Position numbers and translations under genes: made by a program
The notes under the pieces: model-generated
Database searches by the model: none
Told to the model about the DNA's origin: nothing
Seen by the model: the letters and a program-made list of their open reading frames with translations, nothing else
Shown: positions 1 to 9,704 of the stretch, piece by piece
Position numbering within the stretch: position 1 is the first letter of the stretch
Layout of the letters: each line of letters starts with the position of its first letter
Origin: Streptomyces liangshanensis
Lineage (GTDB): Bacteria > Actinomycetota > Actinomycetes > Streptomycetales > Streptomycetaceae
NCBI RefSeq assembly: GCF_011694815.1
Contig: NZ_CP050177.1
Span: forward strand, 1,922,001 to 1,986,000
Reading direction: 5' to 3'
DNA: 64,000 bases

Positions 1-534
1 GCCGAGCGACACGTACACGACCATCAGCGCGCCCACCCCGATCACCGTCCAGGCGCGCGCCGCCCCGCTCGTACCGCCCAGCAGCAGCGCCACCAGGCTG
101 CCCGCGCCGACCATCTGCGCCACCAGGTAGAGCACGGAGACGGTGACCGAGGAGGTGCCCGCGGCGATCCGCACCGGCCGCTCGCCCATCCGCGCGGCGA
201 TCACGTCGGCGAGGGTGAACCGCCCGCAGTTGCGGACGAGTTCGGCGACGAGCAGGAGCACCACCAGCCAGGCGACGAGGAAACCGACCGAGTAGAGCAC
301 GCCGTCGTAGCCGAAGAGGGCGATCACCCCCGAGATGCCGAGGAAGGAGGCGGCGGACATGTAGTCGCCCGCGATGGCGAATCCGTTCTCCATCGGCGAG
401 AACAGCCGCCCGCCCGCGTAGAACTCCTCCGCCGAACCGCGGCGGTCGCGGCTCACCCAGGTGGTGATGCCCAGGGTGACCGCGACGAACGCGCTGAACA
501 GCACCAGCGCCAGGGTCTGGTGGTCGCCGCTCAT
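1..534 (-). CDS. Sodium/solute symporter, cation-acetate type (N-terminal part)
   Basis: The 178 visible residues are the N-terminus of a sodium:solute symporter (SSF) family membrane protein; the gene runs off the left edge. The start ATG at 534 overlaps the stop of the upstream DUF485 gene (ATGA), so the two are translationally coupled. Visible features are a first membrane segment near residues 5–25, then AEEFYAGGRLFSPMENG and AIAGDYMSAASFLGISG. The AGDYMSAASFLG block is typical of the ActP/MctP acetate and short-chain monocarboxylate symporters. Several further hydrophobic segments follow. A DUF485 partner is also characteristic of ActP-type carriers (the yjcH–actP arrangement). Acetate or another monocarboxylate is the likely substrate, but the substrate-binding half lies outside the window. 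Confidence 0.88.
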   Translation of the reverse strand, partial: MSGDHQTLALVLFSAFVAVTLGITTWVSRDRRGSAEEFYAGGRLFSPMENGFAIAGDYMSAASFLGISGVIALFGYDGVLYSVGFLVAWLVVLLLVAELVRNCGRFTLADVIAARMGERPVRIAAGTSSVTVSVLYLVAQMVGAGSLVALLLGGTSGAARAWTVIGVGALMVVYVSLG

Positions 535-1040
535 CGTTCCGCCCCCCGCGTCATCTCCTGGGTCTCCCAGCGCAGTTCGAGCGCCGCCCGGTCCCGGTGC
601 AGCCGCGCGTGCCGCGCGTACGCCCAGGTCAGCAGGAAGGTGGAGAGGAACTGGCCGAGCCCGGCCACCATCGCCACGTTCACCGCGCCCACCACCGGCC
701 TGGCCATGAACCCGGGCGCGGCGGTCGCCGCGACCACGTACGCGAAGTACCAGACGAAGAAGGCGACCGAGGCGGGGACGACAAACCTGCGGTAGCGGCC
801 ACGCACCTCCTGGAAGGCGGCGCTGCGCTGCACTTCCCCGTAGATGTCGGCGGCGCTGGGGCCGTGCCCGGGAGCCTGCGATCCGTCCGGTACGGCGGTG
901 TCGTCGGCGGGGCCGGCGTCGGCAGCGGGGCCGGCGGGGAGTCCCGTACCGTCCAGGTCGCCCCAGCCGTCGGCCAGCGCGTCGTACCACGGGTCGTCGA
1001 GCCGCACCGCCGCGGGCTCACGCCCTTCCTGCTTCTCCAC
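531..1040 (-). CDS. DUF485 family inner-membrane protein
   Basis: This 169-residue protein has a hydrophilic, acidic N-terminal extension of about 65 residues followed by a DUF485 domain. The domain shows the typical FQEVRGRYRRFVVPAS lead-in and two membrane helices around residues 85–105 and 115–140, and it ends in a charged tail. DUF485 proteins are small two-helix partners encoded directly before SSF acetate-type symporters, as here. The stop at 531 overlaps the symporter start by 4 bp. The family role is not biochemically settled, and a subunit or assembly function for the symporter is the usual inference. The 65-residue extension is longer than in E. coli YjcH. Confidence 0.85.
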   Translation of the reverse strand: MEKQEGREPAAVRLDDPWYDALADGWGDLDGTGLPAGPAADAGPADDTAVPDGSQAPGHGPSAADIYGEVQRSAAFQEVRGRYRRFVVPASVAFFVWYFAYVVAATAAPGFMARPVVGAVNVAMVAGLGQFLSTFLLTWAYARHARLHRDRAALELRWETQEMTRGAER

Positions 1041-1137
1041 CGGTCAACTCTCCTTGTCAGCGAACCGTTTCGGCCGCGTCCCAAGGATGGACAGAAGGGG
1101 AGGACCCCGGACTCTCCACTCCCCCGACTTCACCCCA

Positions 1138-1854
1138 TCAGGTGACAGGAGTCCCCGGCTCCGGGGGCGGGACGAGGCCGCGCCGGTACGCGTACCGCAC
1201 CGCCTGTGCCCGGTCCCGCACGCCCGTCTTGGCGAAGAGGTTGTTGATGTGGGTCTTCACAGTGGCCGCGCCGATGTGCAAGCGCCCCGCGATCTCCTTG
1301 TTGGAGAGCCCCTCGGCGACCAGCGTCAGCACCTCGGCCTCCCGCGCGGTCAGCCCGTCGGGCAGTTCGGCCGGCCCCGGGTCCGGCGGCGGCGCCGTGA
1401 CCCGCTCCAGCAGGCGGCGCTGGACGGCGGGGGCGAGCCCGGCCTCGCCCGCCAGGACGTCGTCGACGGCCCGGACGATCTCCTCACCCCGCGCGTCCTT
1501 GGTCAGGTAGCCCCGGGCGCCCGCCCGCAGCGCCGCGAACAGGGACTCGTCGTCGGCGTACGTCGTGAGCACCACGACCTGGGTGCCCGGATGGTCCGTA
1601 CGGATCCGGCGGGTGGCCTCCACGCCGTCGCAGCGCGGCATCCGCAGGTCCATCAGCACCACGTCGGGGGCGAGTCCGGCGACGAGGGCCACCGCCTCCT
1701 CGCCGTCGCGCGCGGCCCCGACGACCTCGATGCCGGGCAGCAGCCCGAGCAGCATCACGATGCCCTCGCGGACCACGGCCTGGTCGTCGGCCACGACCAC
1801 CCGCGCCGGTGCCCGGCCGCCGTCCGCGCCGGCACCCGCCGCCCGGTCCGTCAC
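1138..1854 (-). CDS. NarL/LuxR-type response regulator
   Basis: This 238-residue regulator has a receiver domain (about residues 18–135) with the acidic pair in VVVADDQ, phospho-acceptor Asp near residue 69 (VVLMDLRMP), the conserved Thr in VVLTTYAD and Lys in YLTKDA. A LuxR-type helix-turn-helix follows at about 165–230 (LTAREAEVLTLVAEGLSNKE). I chose the GTG start at 1854 because it overlaps the stop of the upstream kinase gene (GTGA), which implies translational coupling. It is the cognate regulator of that kinase. The symporter/DUF485 pair lies immediately downstream on the same strand, about 100 bp away, and is a plausible target, but the sequence does not show this directly. Confidence 0.93.
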   Translation of the reverse strand: MTDRAAGAGADGGRAPARVVVADDQAVVREGIVMLLGLLPGIEVVGAARDGEEAVALVAGLAPDVVLMDLRMPRCDGVEATRRIRTDHPGTQVVVLTTYADDESLFAALRAGARGYLTKDARGEEIVRAVDDVLAGEAGLAPAVQRRLLERVTAPPPDPGPAELPDGLTAREAEVLTLVAEGLSNKEIAGRLHIGAATVKTHINNLFAKTGVRDRAQAVRYAYRRGLVPPPEPGTPVT

Positions 1855-3029
1855 GCCGGTACTCGCAGCCGCACGCTGAACCCCTTCCCGCCGGGGCCCC
1901 CGGAACCGGCCTCCAGCGTGCCGCCGAGCAGTTCGGCCCGCTCGCGCATCCCGAGCAGACCGTACCCGGACCCGGACGTGCCGAGCCCGGCCGGGCCCTT
2001 GCCCGTGCCGCCCGAGTCCCGTACCTCCAGCGACACGTCGTCCGTCCCGTACGTGAGGCGGATCCGCACCCGCGCGCCCGCGGCGTGCTTGCGCACGTTG
2101 GTCAGGGCCTCCTGGACCACCCGGCGCACCGTCTGCGACGCCTCGGCGCTCAGCGCCCTGGGCGCGCCGGCGATCTCGACCTCGGCGCCGTCCGTCGCGG
2201 CCAGCTCCCGCAGGTACTCCCCGAGGGGGGCCATCTCGCCGCGAAGGGCGGAGAGCGCCTGGCGGGTCTCGTTCAGTCCCTCCCGGGCCATGGAGCGGGC
2301 GCCGACGACCCGTTCGAGGATCTGGTCGCGGAACTCGCCGGGCGGTTCCCGCTCGATGCGCAGCCGCGCCGCCTCCAGGTGGACGAGCTGCGCGGAGAGG
2401 CTGTGCGCCAGGACGTCGTGGATGTCCCGGGCGATCCTGGCGCGCTCCGCGAGCGCGGCGGACTCCGCCTCGGCGGCGCGGGCGGCGCGTTCCTGCGCGA
2501 GGAGCCGTTGCGCGGTCCCGCGCGCCTCCGCGTCGAGCCGCAGGACGTACCCGGCCAGCAGCAGCCCCGCGGCGGTGAGGAGCGTGGTGAGCCAGGCGTC
2601 GTGGTTGACCGCCGCGAAGGCGCCGAGCGCGACCAGGCCGACGGGCAGCCCGGCCGCGAACGGCAGGCGTTCCAGGGCGCTGACCGCGCAGACGCACCAC
2701 AGCACGACGGCCGGGATGTCGAACCCGGCCTCGTGGGCGCCCGCCCCCGCGCCCATCAGCAGCGCCAGCAGCCCGAGCGACCGCCACAGTTCGTGCCGCA
2801 GGGTGGTGCGGTGGAAGGACCAGACGCAGGCGGCGACGGCGAGGAGGCCCGCGGTGGCCGCGGCCGCGCCCCAGCCGGAGACCTCGTCACGGGCGAACGT
2901 CGACCAGAACAGGCCGCCGAGGACGAACAGCCGGATCACGTGGGCGATACGGCGCCTGGAATCCGTCCGGCCCTGCCCGGTCAGTGCCTCCCGGGAGGGC
3001 CAGGCGGTCCAGGTCCTGAACGTGATCAC
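1851..3029 (-). CDS. NarX/DesK-type sensor histidine kinase
   Basis: This 392-residue membrane kinase has four to five hydrophobic segments between residues 30 and 165. A dimerisation/phospho-acceptor domain of the HisKA_3 class follows (ERARIARDIHDVLAHS, His near 204), and then an HATPase domain ending in GYGLLGMRERAELLGG. There is no obvious extracytoplasmic sensor domain, so sensing is probably through the membrane segments. The GTG start at 3029 overlaps the stop of the upstream small membrane protein, and its own stop overlaps the regulator start, so the three genes form one tightly coupled operon. The signal is unknown. Confidence 0.92.
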   Translation of the reverse strand: MITFRTWTAWPSREALTGQGRTDSRRRIAHVIRLFVLGGLFWSTFARDEVSGWGAAAATAGLLAVAACVWSFHRTTLRHELWRSLGLLALLMGAGAGAHEAGFDIPAVVLWCVCAVSALERLPFAAGLPVGLVALGAFAAVNHDAWLTTLLTAAGLLLAGYVLRLDAEARGTAQRLLAQERAARAAEAESAALAERARIARDIHDVLAHSLSAQLVHLEAARLRIEREPPGEFRDQILERVVGARSMAREGLNETRQALSALRGEMAPLGEYLRELAATDGAEVEIAGAPRALSAEASQTVRRVVQEALTNVRKHAAGARVRIRLTYGTDDVSLEVRDSGGTGKGPAGLGTSGSGYGLLGMRERAELLGGTLEAGSGGPGGKGFSVRLRVPA

Positions 3030-3535
3030 ACACGGTCCTTCGGCGACACGGCCGGCGCGCCGTCCCCGTGCGGCGGCCGCACGGCGCGGGACCGCATCGC
3101 CAGCATGCCCCTGCGGACGAGGAGGGAGGCGGCGAGCGCGAGAAGTACCGCTCCGGTGCCCTGGTGGACGCCCTGGAGCGCGCCGAGGCCGGCCAGCCCG
3201 AACCGTACGGCGATGCCGAGGACCCAGACGGCGGCGGTGGCCCTGGTCCCCCTGGACCAGAGCGATCCGTCGGGCTCGGCCCAGATCTTGCTGGTCGCGG
3301 CCCAGCCGGCGCCCATCAGCAGGCCCACCACCAGCTCCGCGCCGAGCAGCCCCGCGGACAGGGCCTGGTGGTGCGCGCCGAGGAGGTCCGGTCCGCGCAG
3401 GGCGACGACCACGAGGATCGCGGGGAGGACGAGCCAGCGGCGCCCGCCCGCGGCGATCCGCTGGGGCCTCGTCTGGCGCGCGACGATCAGGGCGACGACG
3501 GCGACGGCGACCAGTACGTCGATGAGCGTGGACAT
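3026..3535 (-). CDS. Small multi-pass membrane protein (DUF1453/CcdC-like)
   Basis: This 169-residue protein is almost entirely hydrophobic, with about four to five membrane helices. It starts MSTLIDVLVAVAVVALIVAR. I chose ATG 3535 because a GGGAGG ribosome binding site lies 6 nt upstream; an in-frame start about 66 bp further upstream lacks this. The helix arrangement and the QTRPQRI segment after helix 1 resemble DUF1453 membrane proteins, but I am not certain of the family. It is the first gene of a coupled operon with a sensor kinase and response regulator, so it may be an accessory membrane component of that system. Confidence 0.7.
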   Translation of the reverse strand: MSTLIDVLVAVAVVALIVARQTRPQRIAAGGRRWLVLPAILVVVALRGPDLLGAHHQALSAGLLGAELVVGLLMGAGWAATSKIWAEPDGSLWSRGTRATAAVWVLGIAVRFGLAGLGALQGVHQGTGAVLLALAASLLVRRGMLAMRSRAVRPPHGDGAPAVSPKDRV

Positions 3536-3624
3536 GAGGGGCCTCCCGCGGCGAAGTGGTGCGACACCGACGACGCTACGGAAGCGGCCGCTCCGGAACA
3601 TCGGAGCAGGGGTGGAACGAGGGA

Positions 3625-3684
3625 GGACCCTCGGGGGCCGGTGTTCTCCACCCGTGGGTGGAGAACACCGGCCCCCGAGGGTCC
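3625..3684 (-). terminator. Perfect 29-bp inverted repeat, terminator after parE
   Basis: Positions 3625–3653 are the exact reverse complement of 3656–3684, separated by 2 bp. The arms begin GGACCCTCGGGGGCC. It sits 57 bp past the parE stop, between parE and the next same-strand gene, so it should act as a strong intrinsic terminator. No clear T-run follows, as is usual in Streptomyces. Confidence 0.85.
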
Positions 3685-3741
3685 GTCGAGGCGCTCAGCT
3701 GTCGTTGAGGCGTCCCAGCCGTCCCAGCCGTGCCAGCCGTC

Positions 3742-5868
3742 TCAGGCGTCGATACGGGACCGGTCCAGCGTCGCCGCCGAGCTGGTGATGAACTCCTTGC
3801 GGGGCGCGACCTCGTTGCCCATCAGGAGGTCGAAGACCTGCTCGGACGATTCGAGGTCCCCGATGTTGATCCGCCGCAGCGTGCGGTGGCGGGGGTCCAT
3901 CGTGGTCTCGGCCAGCTGGTCGGCGTCCATCTCGCCGAGGCCCTTGTAGCGCTGGATGGAGTCCTTGTACCGGATGTTCTTGCGCTGGAACTGGGCCATC
4001 GTCTCGCGCAGCTCGTTGTCCGAGTACGTGTACACGTACTTGTCCTGGCCCTTCTTGGGCTGGACCAGCTCGATCCGGTGCAGCGGCGGCACGGCGGCGA
4101 AGACCCGGCCCGCCTCCACCATCGGCCGCATGTACCGCTGGAAGAGCGTCAGCAGCAGGCAGCGGATGTGCGCGCCGTCGACGTCGGCGTCCACGAGGAG
4201 CACGATCTTGCCGTAGCGGGCCGAGTCGATGTCGAAGGTCCGCCCGGAACCCGCTCCTATGACCTGGATGATCGCCCCGCACTCGGCGTTCTTGAGCATG
4301 TCCGAGACCGACGACTTCTGGACGTTGAGGATCTTGCCCCGGATCGGCAGGAGCGCCTGGAACTCACTGTTCCGGGCGAGCTTCGCCGTACCCAGCGCGG
4401 AGTCCCCCTCCACGATGAACAGCTCGCTGCGGTCCACGTCGTCGCTGCGGCAGTCGGCCAGCTTCGCGGGCAGCGAGGAGGACTCCAGCGCCGTCTTCCT
4501 GCGCTGCGCCTCCTTGTGCTGGCGGGCCGCGATGCGCGTACGGGCCGCCGCGACGGCCTTCTCCAGGACGGCCCGCGCCTGCGCCTTGGCGTCGCGCTTC
4601 GTGGACGTCAGGAACTCCTTGAGCTCCTTGGCGATCACGTTGGCGACGATCCGGTTGGCCGCGGACGTCCCGAGGATCTCCTTCGTCTGGCCCTCGAACT
4701 GCGGCTCCGCGAGCCGTACGGTCACGACGGCGGTGAGGCCTTCCAGGGCGTCGTCCTTGACGATGTCGTCCTCGGCGACGCGCAGCAGCTTCGCCGAGCG
4801 CAGCACCTCGTTGACCGTCCTGGTGAGGGACCGCTCGAAGCCGCTCACGTGGGTGCCGCCCTTGGGGGTGGCGATGATGTTCACGTACGAGCGGATCGTG
4901 GAGTCGTACCCCGTACCCCAGCGCAGGGCGACGTCGACGCCCAGCTCGCGGGTCACCTCGGTGGGCGTCATGTGGCCGCGGTCGTCCAGGACGGGCACGG
5001 TCTCCTTGAAGGTGCCCGAGCCGGTCAGCCGCAGCACGTCGCAGACGGCCTTGTCCTGCGCCAGGTACTCGCAGAACTCGCTGATGCCGCCGTCGAAGCG
5101 GAACGTCTCCTCAACCGTGCCGCCGCCCTCGCTCTCGCCGGCCGCCCGCTCGTCCCTGACGACGATGGTGAGCCCGGGGACGAGGAAGGCGGTCTGGCGG
5201 GCGCGCTGGTGCAGGTGCTCCAGGGAGAGCTTGGCGTCCTTGAGGAAGATCTGCCGGTCCGCCCAGTACCTCACCCGGGTGCCGGTACGGGTCCTGGGGA
5301 CCCGCTTGCCCTTGAGGAGGCCGTTCGCCGGGTCGAAGGGCGCGTCGGGGCCCTGCTCGGTGAAGATGCCCGGGACACCGCGCCGGAAGCTGATGCCGTG
5401 CGTGGCGCCGTTGCGGTCCACCTCGACGTCGAGCCGGGCGGAGAGGGCGTTGACGACCGAGGCGCCGACGCCGTGCAGGCCGCCGGAGGCGGCGTACGAG
5501 CCGCCGCCGAACTTCCCGCCCGCGTGCAGCTTGGTCATCACGACCTCGACGCCGGAGAGGCCGGTCTTGGGCTCGACGTCGACCGGGATGCCCCGGCCGT
5601 TGTCCTTGACCTCGACGGAGCCGTCCTCGTGCAGGGTCACGTCGATGTGGTCGCAGTAGCCCCCCAGGGCCTCGTCCACCGAGTTGTCGATGATCTCCCA
5701 GAGGCAGTGCATCAGGCCCCGGCTGTCGGTCGACCCGATGTACATCCCGGGTCGCTTGCGGACCGCTTCGAGCCCCTCAAGGACGAGCAGGTGCCGCGCG
5801 GTGTAGTTGGAACCGTCACGGTCTGCGGTCAGCAGCGCACTGGACGGCACGGACGTATCGGCGGTCAC
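3742..5868 (-). CDS. parE: DNA topoisomerase IV subunit B
   Basis: This 708-residue GHKL-ATPase type IIA topoisomerase subunit pairs with ParC to decatenate chromosomes. Visible features in order: the ATPase domain with EIIDNSVDEA and DNGRGIPV, the GGKFGGGSYAASGGLHGVGA lid motif, the transducer region with a QTKEILGT-type segment, and the Toprim domain (EGDSALGTAKLAR, later DADVDGAHI). The protein ends in the usual MGNEVAPRKEFI tail. I chose GTG 5868, which has GAGGAG about 9 nt upstream; this gives the length I expect for streptomycete ParE. It lacks the GyrB chromosomal context (recF, gyrA), and its position next to hrdB matches the second GyrB-like gene of S. coelicolor, so parE is preferred over gyrB. 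Confidence 0.93.
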   Translation of the reverse strand: MTADTSVPSSALLTADRDGSNYTARHLLVLEGLEAVRKRPGMYIGSTDSRGLMHCLWEIIDNSVDEALGGYCDHIDVTLHEDGSVEVKDNGRGIPVDVEPKTGLSGVEVVMTKLHAGGKFGGGSYAASGGLHGVGASVVNALSARLDVEVDRNGATHGISFRRGVPGIFTEQGPDAPFDPANGLLKGKRVPRTRTGTRVRYWADRQIFLKDAKLSLEHLHQRARQTAFLVPGLTIVVRDERAAGESEGGGTVEETFRFDGGISEFCEYLAQDKAVCDVLRLTGSGTFKETVPVLDDRGHMTPTEVTRELGVDVALRWGTGYDSTIRSYVNIIATPKGGTHVSGFERSLTRTVNEVLRSAKLLRVAEDDIVKDDALEGLTAVVTVRLAEPQFEGQTKEILGTSAANRIVANVIAKELKEFLTSTKRDAKAQARAVLEKAVAAARTRIAARQHKEAQRRKTALESSSLPAKLADCRSDDVDRSELFIVEGDSALGTAKLARNSEFQALLPIRGKILNVQKSSVSDMLKNAECGAIIQVIGAGSGRTFDIDSARYGKIVLLVDADVDGAHIRCLLLTLFQRYMRPMVEAGRVFAAVPPLHRIELVQPKKGQDKYVYTYSDNELRETMAQFQRKNIRYKDSIQRYKGLGEMDADQLAETTMDPRHRTLRRINIGDLESSEQVFDLLMGNEVAPRKEFITSSAATLDRSRIDA

Positions 5869-6327
5869 GCGGTTCGCTCCTCGCTGAATTTGAGATGGGC
5901 CCAAGTGGGGTAAAGGCCCGGCGTCTGTCACCGGTCAGAGGGTACAGAGGCCTGGTAGAGCCGTTGTCACGCCACCCTCGCCCTTTTCTCATGCTAGTCG
6001 AAGGTCGCATAGGTGTTCGATCCCTCGATGGAGTGAAGCACACATCACGTTCCCATCCAGGCATGAACCATTTAGGCTCCGGGCACGTCCTCATCAACAA
6101 CCGGCAAGCCGGCCGGGAGGGCTCCCCCACCTGTGACAAGCGACGTCAAGCAAACGCGAACTCCGTAGTGCGAAGCCCAGCGAGCAATACGGCACATTCG
6201 CCGCCAACCGCCAACACCCGACCACCACGAGAAGAAGTTTCGAGGAAAAGCCGCGAGCGGGAACGTTTTCGGCCTGGTTGGATGTTGACCCTGGTACGAC
6301 AGCTCGTCGAGCTAGAGAAGAGGCGAC
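5869..6327. other. Divergent intergenic region, parE / DUF7455 gene
   Basis: This 459-bp region separates divergent genes and is less GC-rich than its surroundings. It must hold both promoters. On the plus strand I see a TTGACC at 6285–6290, and a short palindrome AGCTCGTCGAGCT at 6301–6313 just before the GAAGAGG ribosome binding site of the plus-strand gene. A TAGGCT hexamer at 6073–6078 could be a -10 element. No convincing -35/-10 pair stands out, and there is no coding signal. Confidence 0.4.
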
Positions 6328-6558
6328 GTGACTACTGTTCTGACCCCCGCGAGCCCGCTGACCGCGGCAGACCGCTGCGACCGGTGCGGCGCCCAGGCCT
6401 ATCTGCGCGTTGTCCTGTCCAGCGGTGGTGAACTGCTCTTCTGCGCCCACCACGGACGTAAGTTCGAGCCGGAACTCAAGAAGATCGCCGCGGAAATACA
6501 GGATGAGACCGACCGACTGACGGCCGTCCCTGCCGTCCCCGGTGAAGAGGAACACTGA
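6328..6558 (+). CDS. DUF7455 small zinc-ribbon-like protein
   Basis: This 76-residue protein starts at GTG 6328, with GAAGAGG as ribosome binding site. It contains CDRCGAQAYLRV and, 20 residues later, LLFCAHHGRKF. The CxxC plus C-x-H-H arrangement suggests one structural metal site. The family is conserved in actinobacteria beside hrdB/parE, and I know of no established function. The short acidic tail (PGEEEH) is disordered-looking. Conservation, a good start site and correct composition make it a real gene despite its size. Confidence 0.82.
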   Translation: MTTVLTPASPLTAADRCDRCGAQAYLRVVLSSGGELLFCAHHGRKFEPELKKIAAEIQDETDRLTAVPAVPGEEEH

Positions 6559-6774
6559 CACCTCGCATCCACGACGAGCCAAGGGCCGGTCCTGACCGGC
6601 CGACGGGCGGCGTCCCTGCACAGAGCAGGGAGGCCGCCCGTTCTCGTCATCGCGGGGAGCACGCGGGGCGCCGGCGGAGCCGCCGGCGCCGTTTGTGCTG
6701 CCCGCGCCGTTTGTGCTGCCCGCACCCCGCGAAGACCCTCGCCGCCCGGACCACCCCCCGTGCCGCCCGGACCC

Positions 6775-7629
6775 TCAGCGCCGCCTGCCGGCCTTGGCCC
6801 GCAGGGCCTCCGCCACCGGCTGGACCGCCGTCGTGACCCGGGTGTAGACCCCGGGACTCTCGGCCCGCCCGCAGCCGCTGCCCCACGACACCAGCCCGAC
6901 GAGCCGCCCACGGGCCACCAGCGGCCCGCCGCTGTCCCCCTGGCACGCGTCGTGCCCGCCGGCCGTGTCGCCCGCACAGAGCATCGTGGAGGCCTCGTAG
7001 CGGCCCCCTGAGCCTCCCGGGTAGGCCCGCTCGCAGGTCGCGTCCGGCAGGACCGTCACGGGCGCGGAGCGCAGCCCGTACGCGTAGCGCCCCTCCCCCG
7101 TGGTGTCACCCCAGCCGTAGACCGCCGCCGGGGTGCCCGGGGCGGCCTCCTCGCCGCCCGGTTCCACCGGCCGGATCACGTACGAGGCGGGCACCGCGTC
7201 CGCCAGCGTCAGGACCGCGAGGTCGGAGGCGTTGGTGGCCGGGTCGTACGCCGGGTCGACCAGGACCGACCGTACGGCGATCTCCCGCCCGTCCGACCCC
7301 AGCAGCCGCTCCCGTCCCACGACGACCCGGAGGTCCCGTACGGACTCGGGCGCCGCGCCGAGGACGGACCGGCTCATGCAGTGCGCCGCGGTCAGGACTT
7401 TTGTCGGCGCCACCACCACGCCTCCGCAGAACTGGCCCGCCCGCGTACCGCCGAAGCGGGTACGGCTGGACAGGGCCACGACCCACGGACTGTCCGCGAT
7501 CCGTACCGCCTGGCCACCGATGACCACACGGTCCGCGGCGGCGGGCACGGGCGAGGCGAGCGGGAGCACGGCCCCCGCCGCGATCACGGCCAGTCCTCCG
7601 GTCAGCGCTCGGGCAAGAGGACGACGCAT
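6775..7629 (-). CDS. Secreted trypsin-like serine protease (S1 family)
   Basis: This 284-residue precursor has a signal peptide (MRRPLARALTGG then a hydrophobic stretch to about residue 32). The mature chain probably starts near VVIGGQAVR, the usual trypsin activation motif. The catalytic triad is visible: His83 in TAAHC, Asp136 in ASDLAVL and Ser233 in GDSGGP. Asp227 six residues before the serine predicts trypsin-like cleavage after Arg/Lys. I chose ATG 7629 for its AGGAG site. The gene has its own leader with a palindrome just upstream and is separated from hrdB by a terminator hairpin. It acts outside the cell, probably in nutrition or developmental proteolysis. Confidence 0.9.
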   Translation of the reverse strand: MRRPLARALTGGLAVIAAGAVLPLASPVPAAADRVVIGGQAVRIADSPWVVALSSRTRFGGTRAGQFCGGVVVAPTKVLTAAHCMSRSVLGAAPESVRDLRVVVGRERLLGSDGREIAVRSVLVDPAYDPATNASDLAVLTLADAVPASYVIRPVEPGGEEAAPGTPAAVYGWGDTTGEGRYAYGLRSAPVTVLPDATCERAYPGGSGGRYEASTMLCAGDTAGGHDACQGDSGGPLVARGRLVGLVSWGSGCGRAESPGVYTRVTTAVQPVAEALRAKAGRRR

Positions 7630-7651
7630 ACAGGCTCCTGACTCTCCGGTG

Positions 7652-7672
7652 GACTCTGGTACACCCAGAGTC
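7652..7672 (-). promoter_or_regulatory. Palindrome upstream of the trypsin-like protease gene
   Basis: Perfect 8-bp arms GACTCTGG and CCAGAGTC are separated by 5 bp, 23 bp upstream of the protease start codon. The position suits an operator overlapping the promoter or 5' leader. No regulator can be assigned. Confidence 0.45.
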
Positions 7673-7775
7673 ATCCCACCGGCCGAGTCTCGCACCCCCG
7701 GACCGCGCGAAGGCCCGGCCCCGGGGAGCACCATGTCTCCGCGGGTCCGGGCCTGTCGAACGATCGTGCGGTGGT

Positions 7776-7809
7776 ACGCGTCCCAGGACCCGTACCGGCC
7801 AGGACGCGT
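7776..7809 (-). terminator. Hairpin directly after hrdB
   Basis: ACGCGTCC at 7776–7783 pairs perfectly with GGACGCGT at 7802–7809. The hairpin begins immediately after the hrdB TAG stop and probably terminates hrdB transcription before the protease gene. Confidence 0.6.
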
Positions 7810-7810
7810 C

Positions 7811-9364
<1,554 letters not shown>

Positions 9365-9465
9365 GAACAACCTCTCGGAACGATGGAAACGGCTTCCGGC
9401 CCCGCCCAGGATCGGGCCGGAGCCGACGACCGGCGGCTGGGGATGTCGCCGACGGCGCGGGCTAG

Positions 9466-9534
9466 GACCTCAGAGGTGAATACAGCGCCATGCGCGGCGG
9501 TCGTATTCCCTCCTCGGCTCTCACCTCTTAGGTC
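9466..9534 (-). promoter_or_regulatory. Long imperfect inverted repeat in the hrdB leader
   Basis: The outer arms at 9466–9479 and 9521–9534 match at 13 of 14 positions, and inner GAATAC/GTATTC elements (9478–9483 and 9503–9508) are also complementary. The distal arm begins at the predicted -10 element and extends across the expected transcription start. The hrdB mRNA would therefore open with a 5'-terminal stem-loop about 100 nt before its start codon. Confidence 0.55.
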
Positions 9535-9560
9535 ATCGCACGGTGCCGAGGAGTGTTACG
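9533..9560 (-). promoter_or_regulatory. ECF-sigma-type promoter of hrdB
   Basis: Reading the minus strand, CGTAAC (9555–9560) is followed after exactly 16 nt by CGATGA (9533–9538). The AAC-containing -35 and CGA-type -10 are characteristic of ECF sigma factors. From memory, this matches the ShbA-dependent hrdB promoter described in S. griseus. It lies about 170 bp upstream of the hrdB GTG. Confidence 0.7.
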
Positions 9561-9612
9561 CCCAATCCACGTGGCCCGAGTCACACCCCATTTGCGACAA
9601 GGTGGCCAGAAG

Positions 9613-9664
9613 GGGGTCTAAGACCCCACATTCGTGTCGCCGGACCCGGTGGGCCCGGCGACAC
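9613..9664 (-). terminator. Two adjacent hairpins after whiH
   Basis: TGTCGCCGG (9635–9643) pairs with CCGGCGACA (9655–9663), with further pairing of inner CCC/GGG bases. A second small palindrome, GGGGTCT-A-AGACCCC, lies at 9613–9627. Both sit between the whiH stop and the hrdB promoter, so they should separate the two transcription units. Confidence 0.65.
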
Positions 9665-9704
9665 ACGACGCGTACATCCCCGTACGCCCTGACCCGAGCG
9701 GTGT

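Noticed and set aside
844..3525. A long plus-strand frame over the two-component system
   Set aside because: It is a Ser/Arg/Pro-rich shadow of the minus-strand operon whose genes show clear receiver, HTH and kinase motifs.
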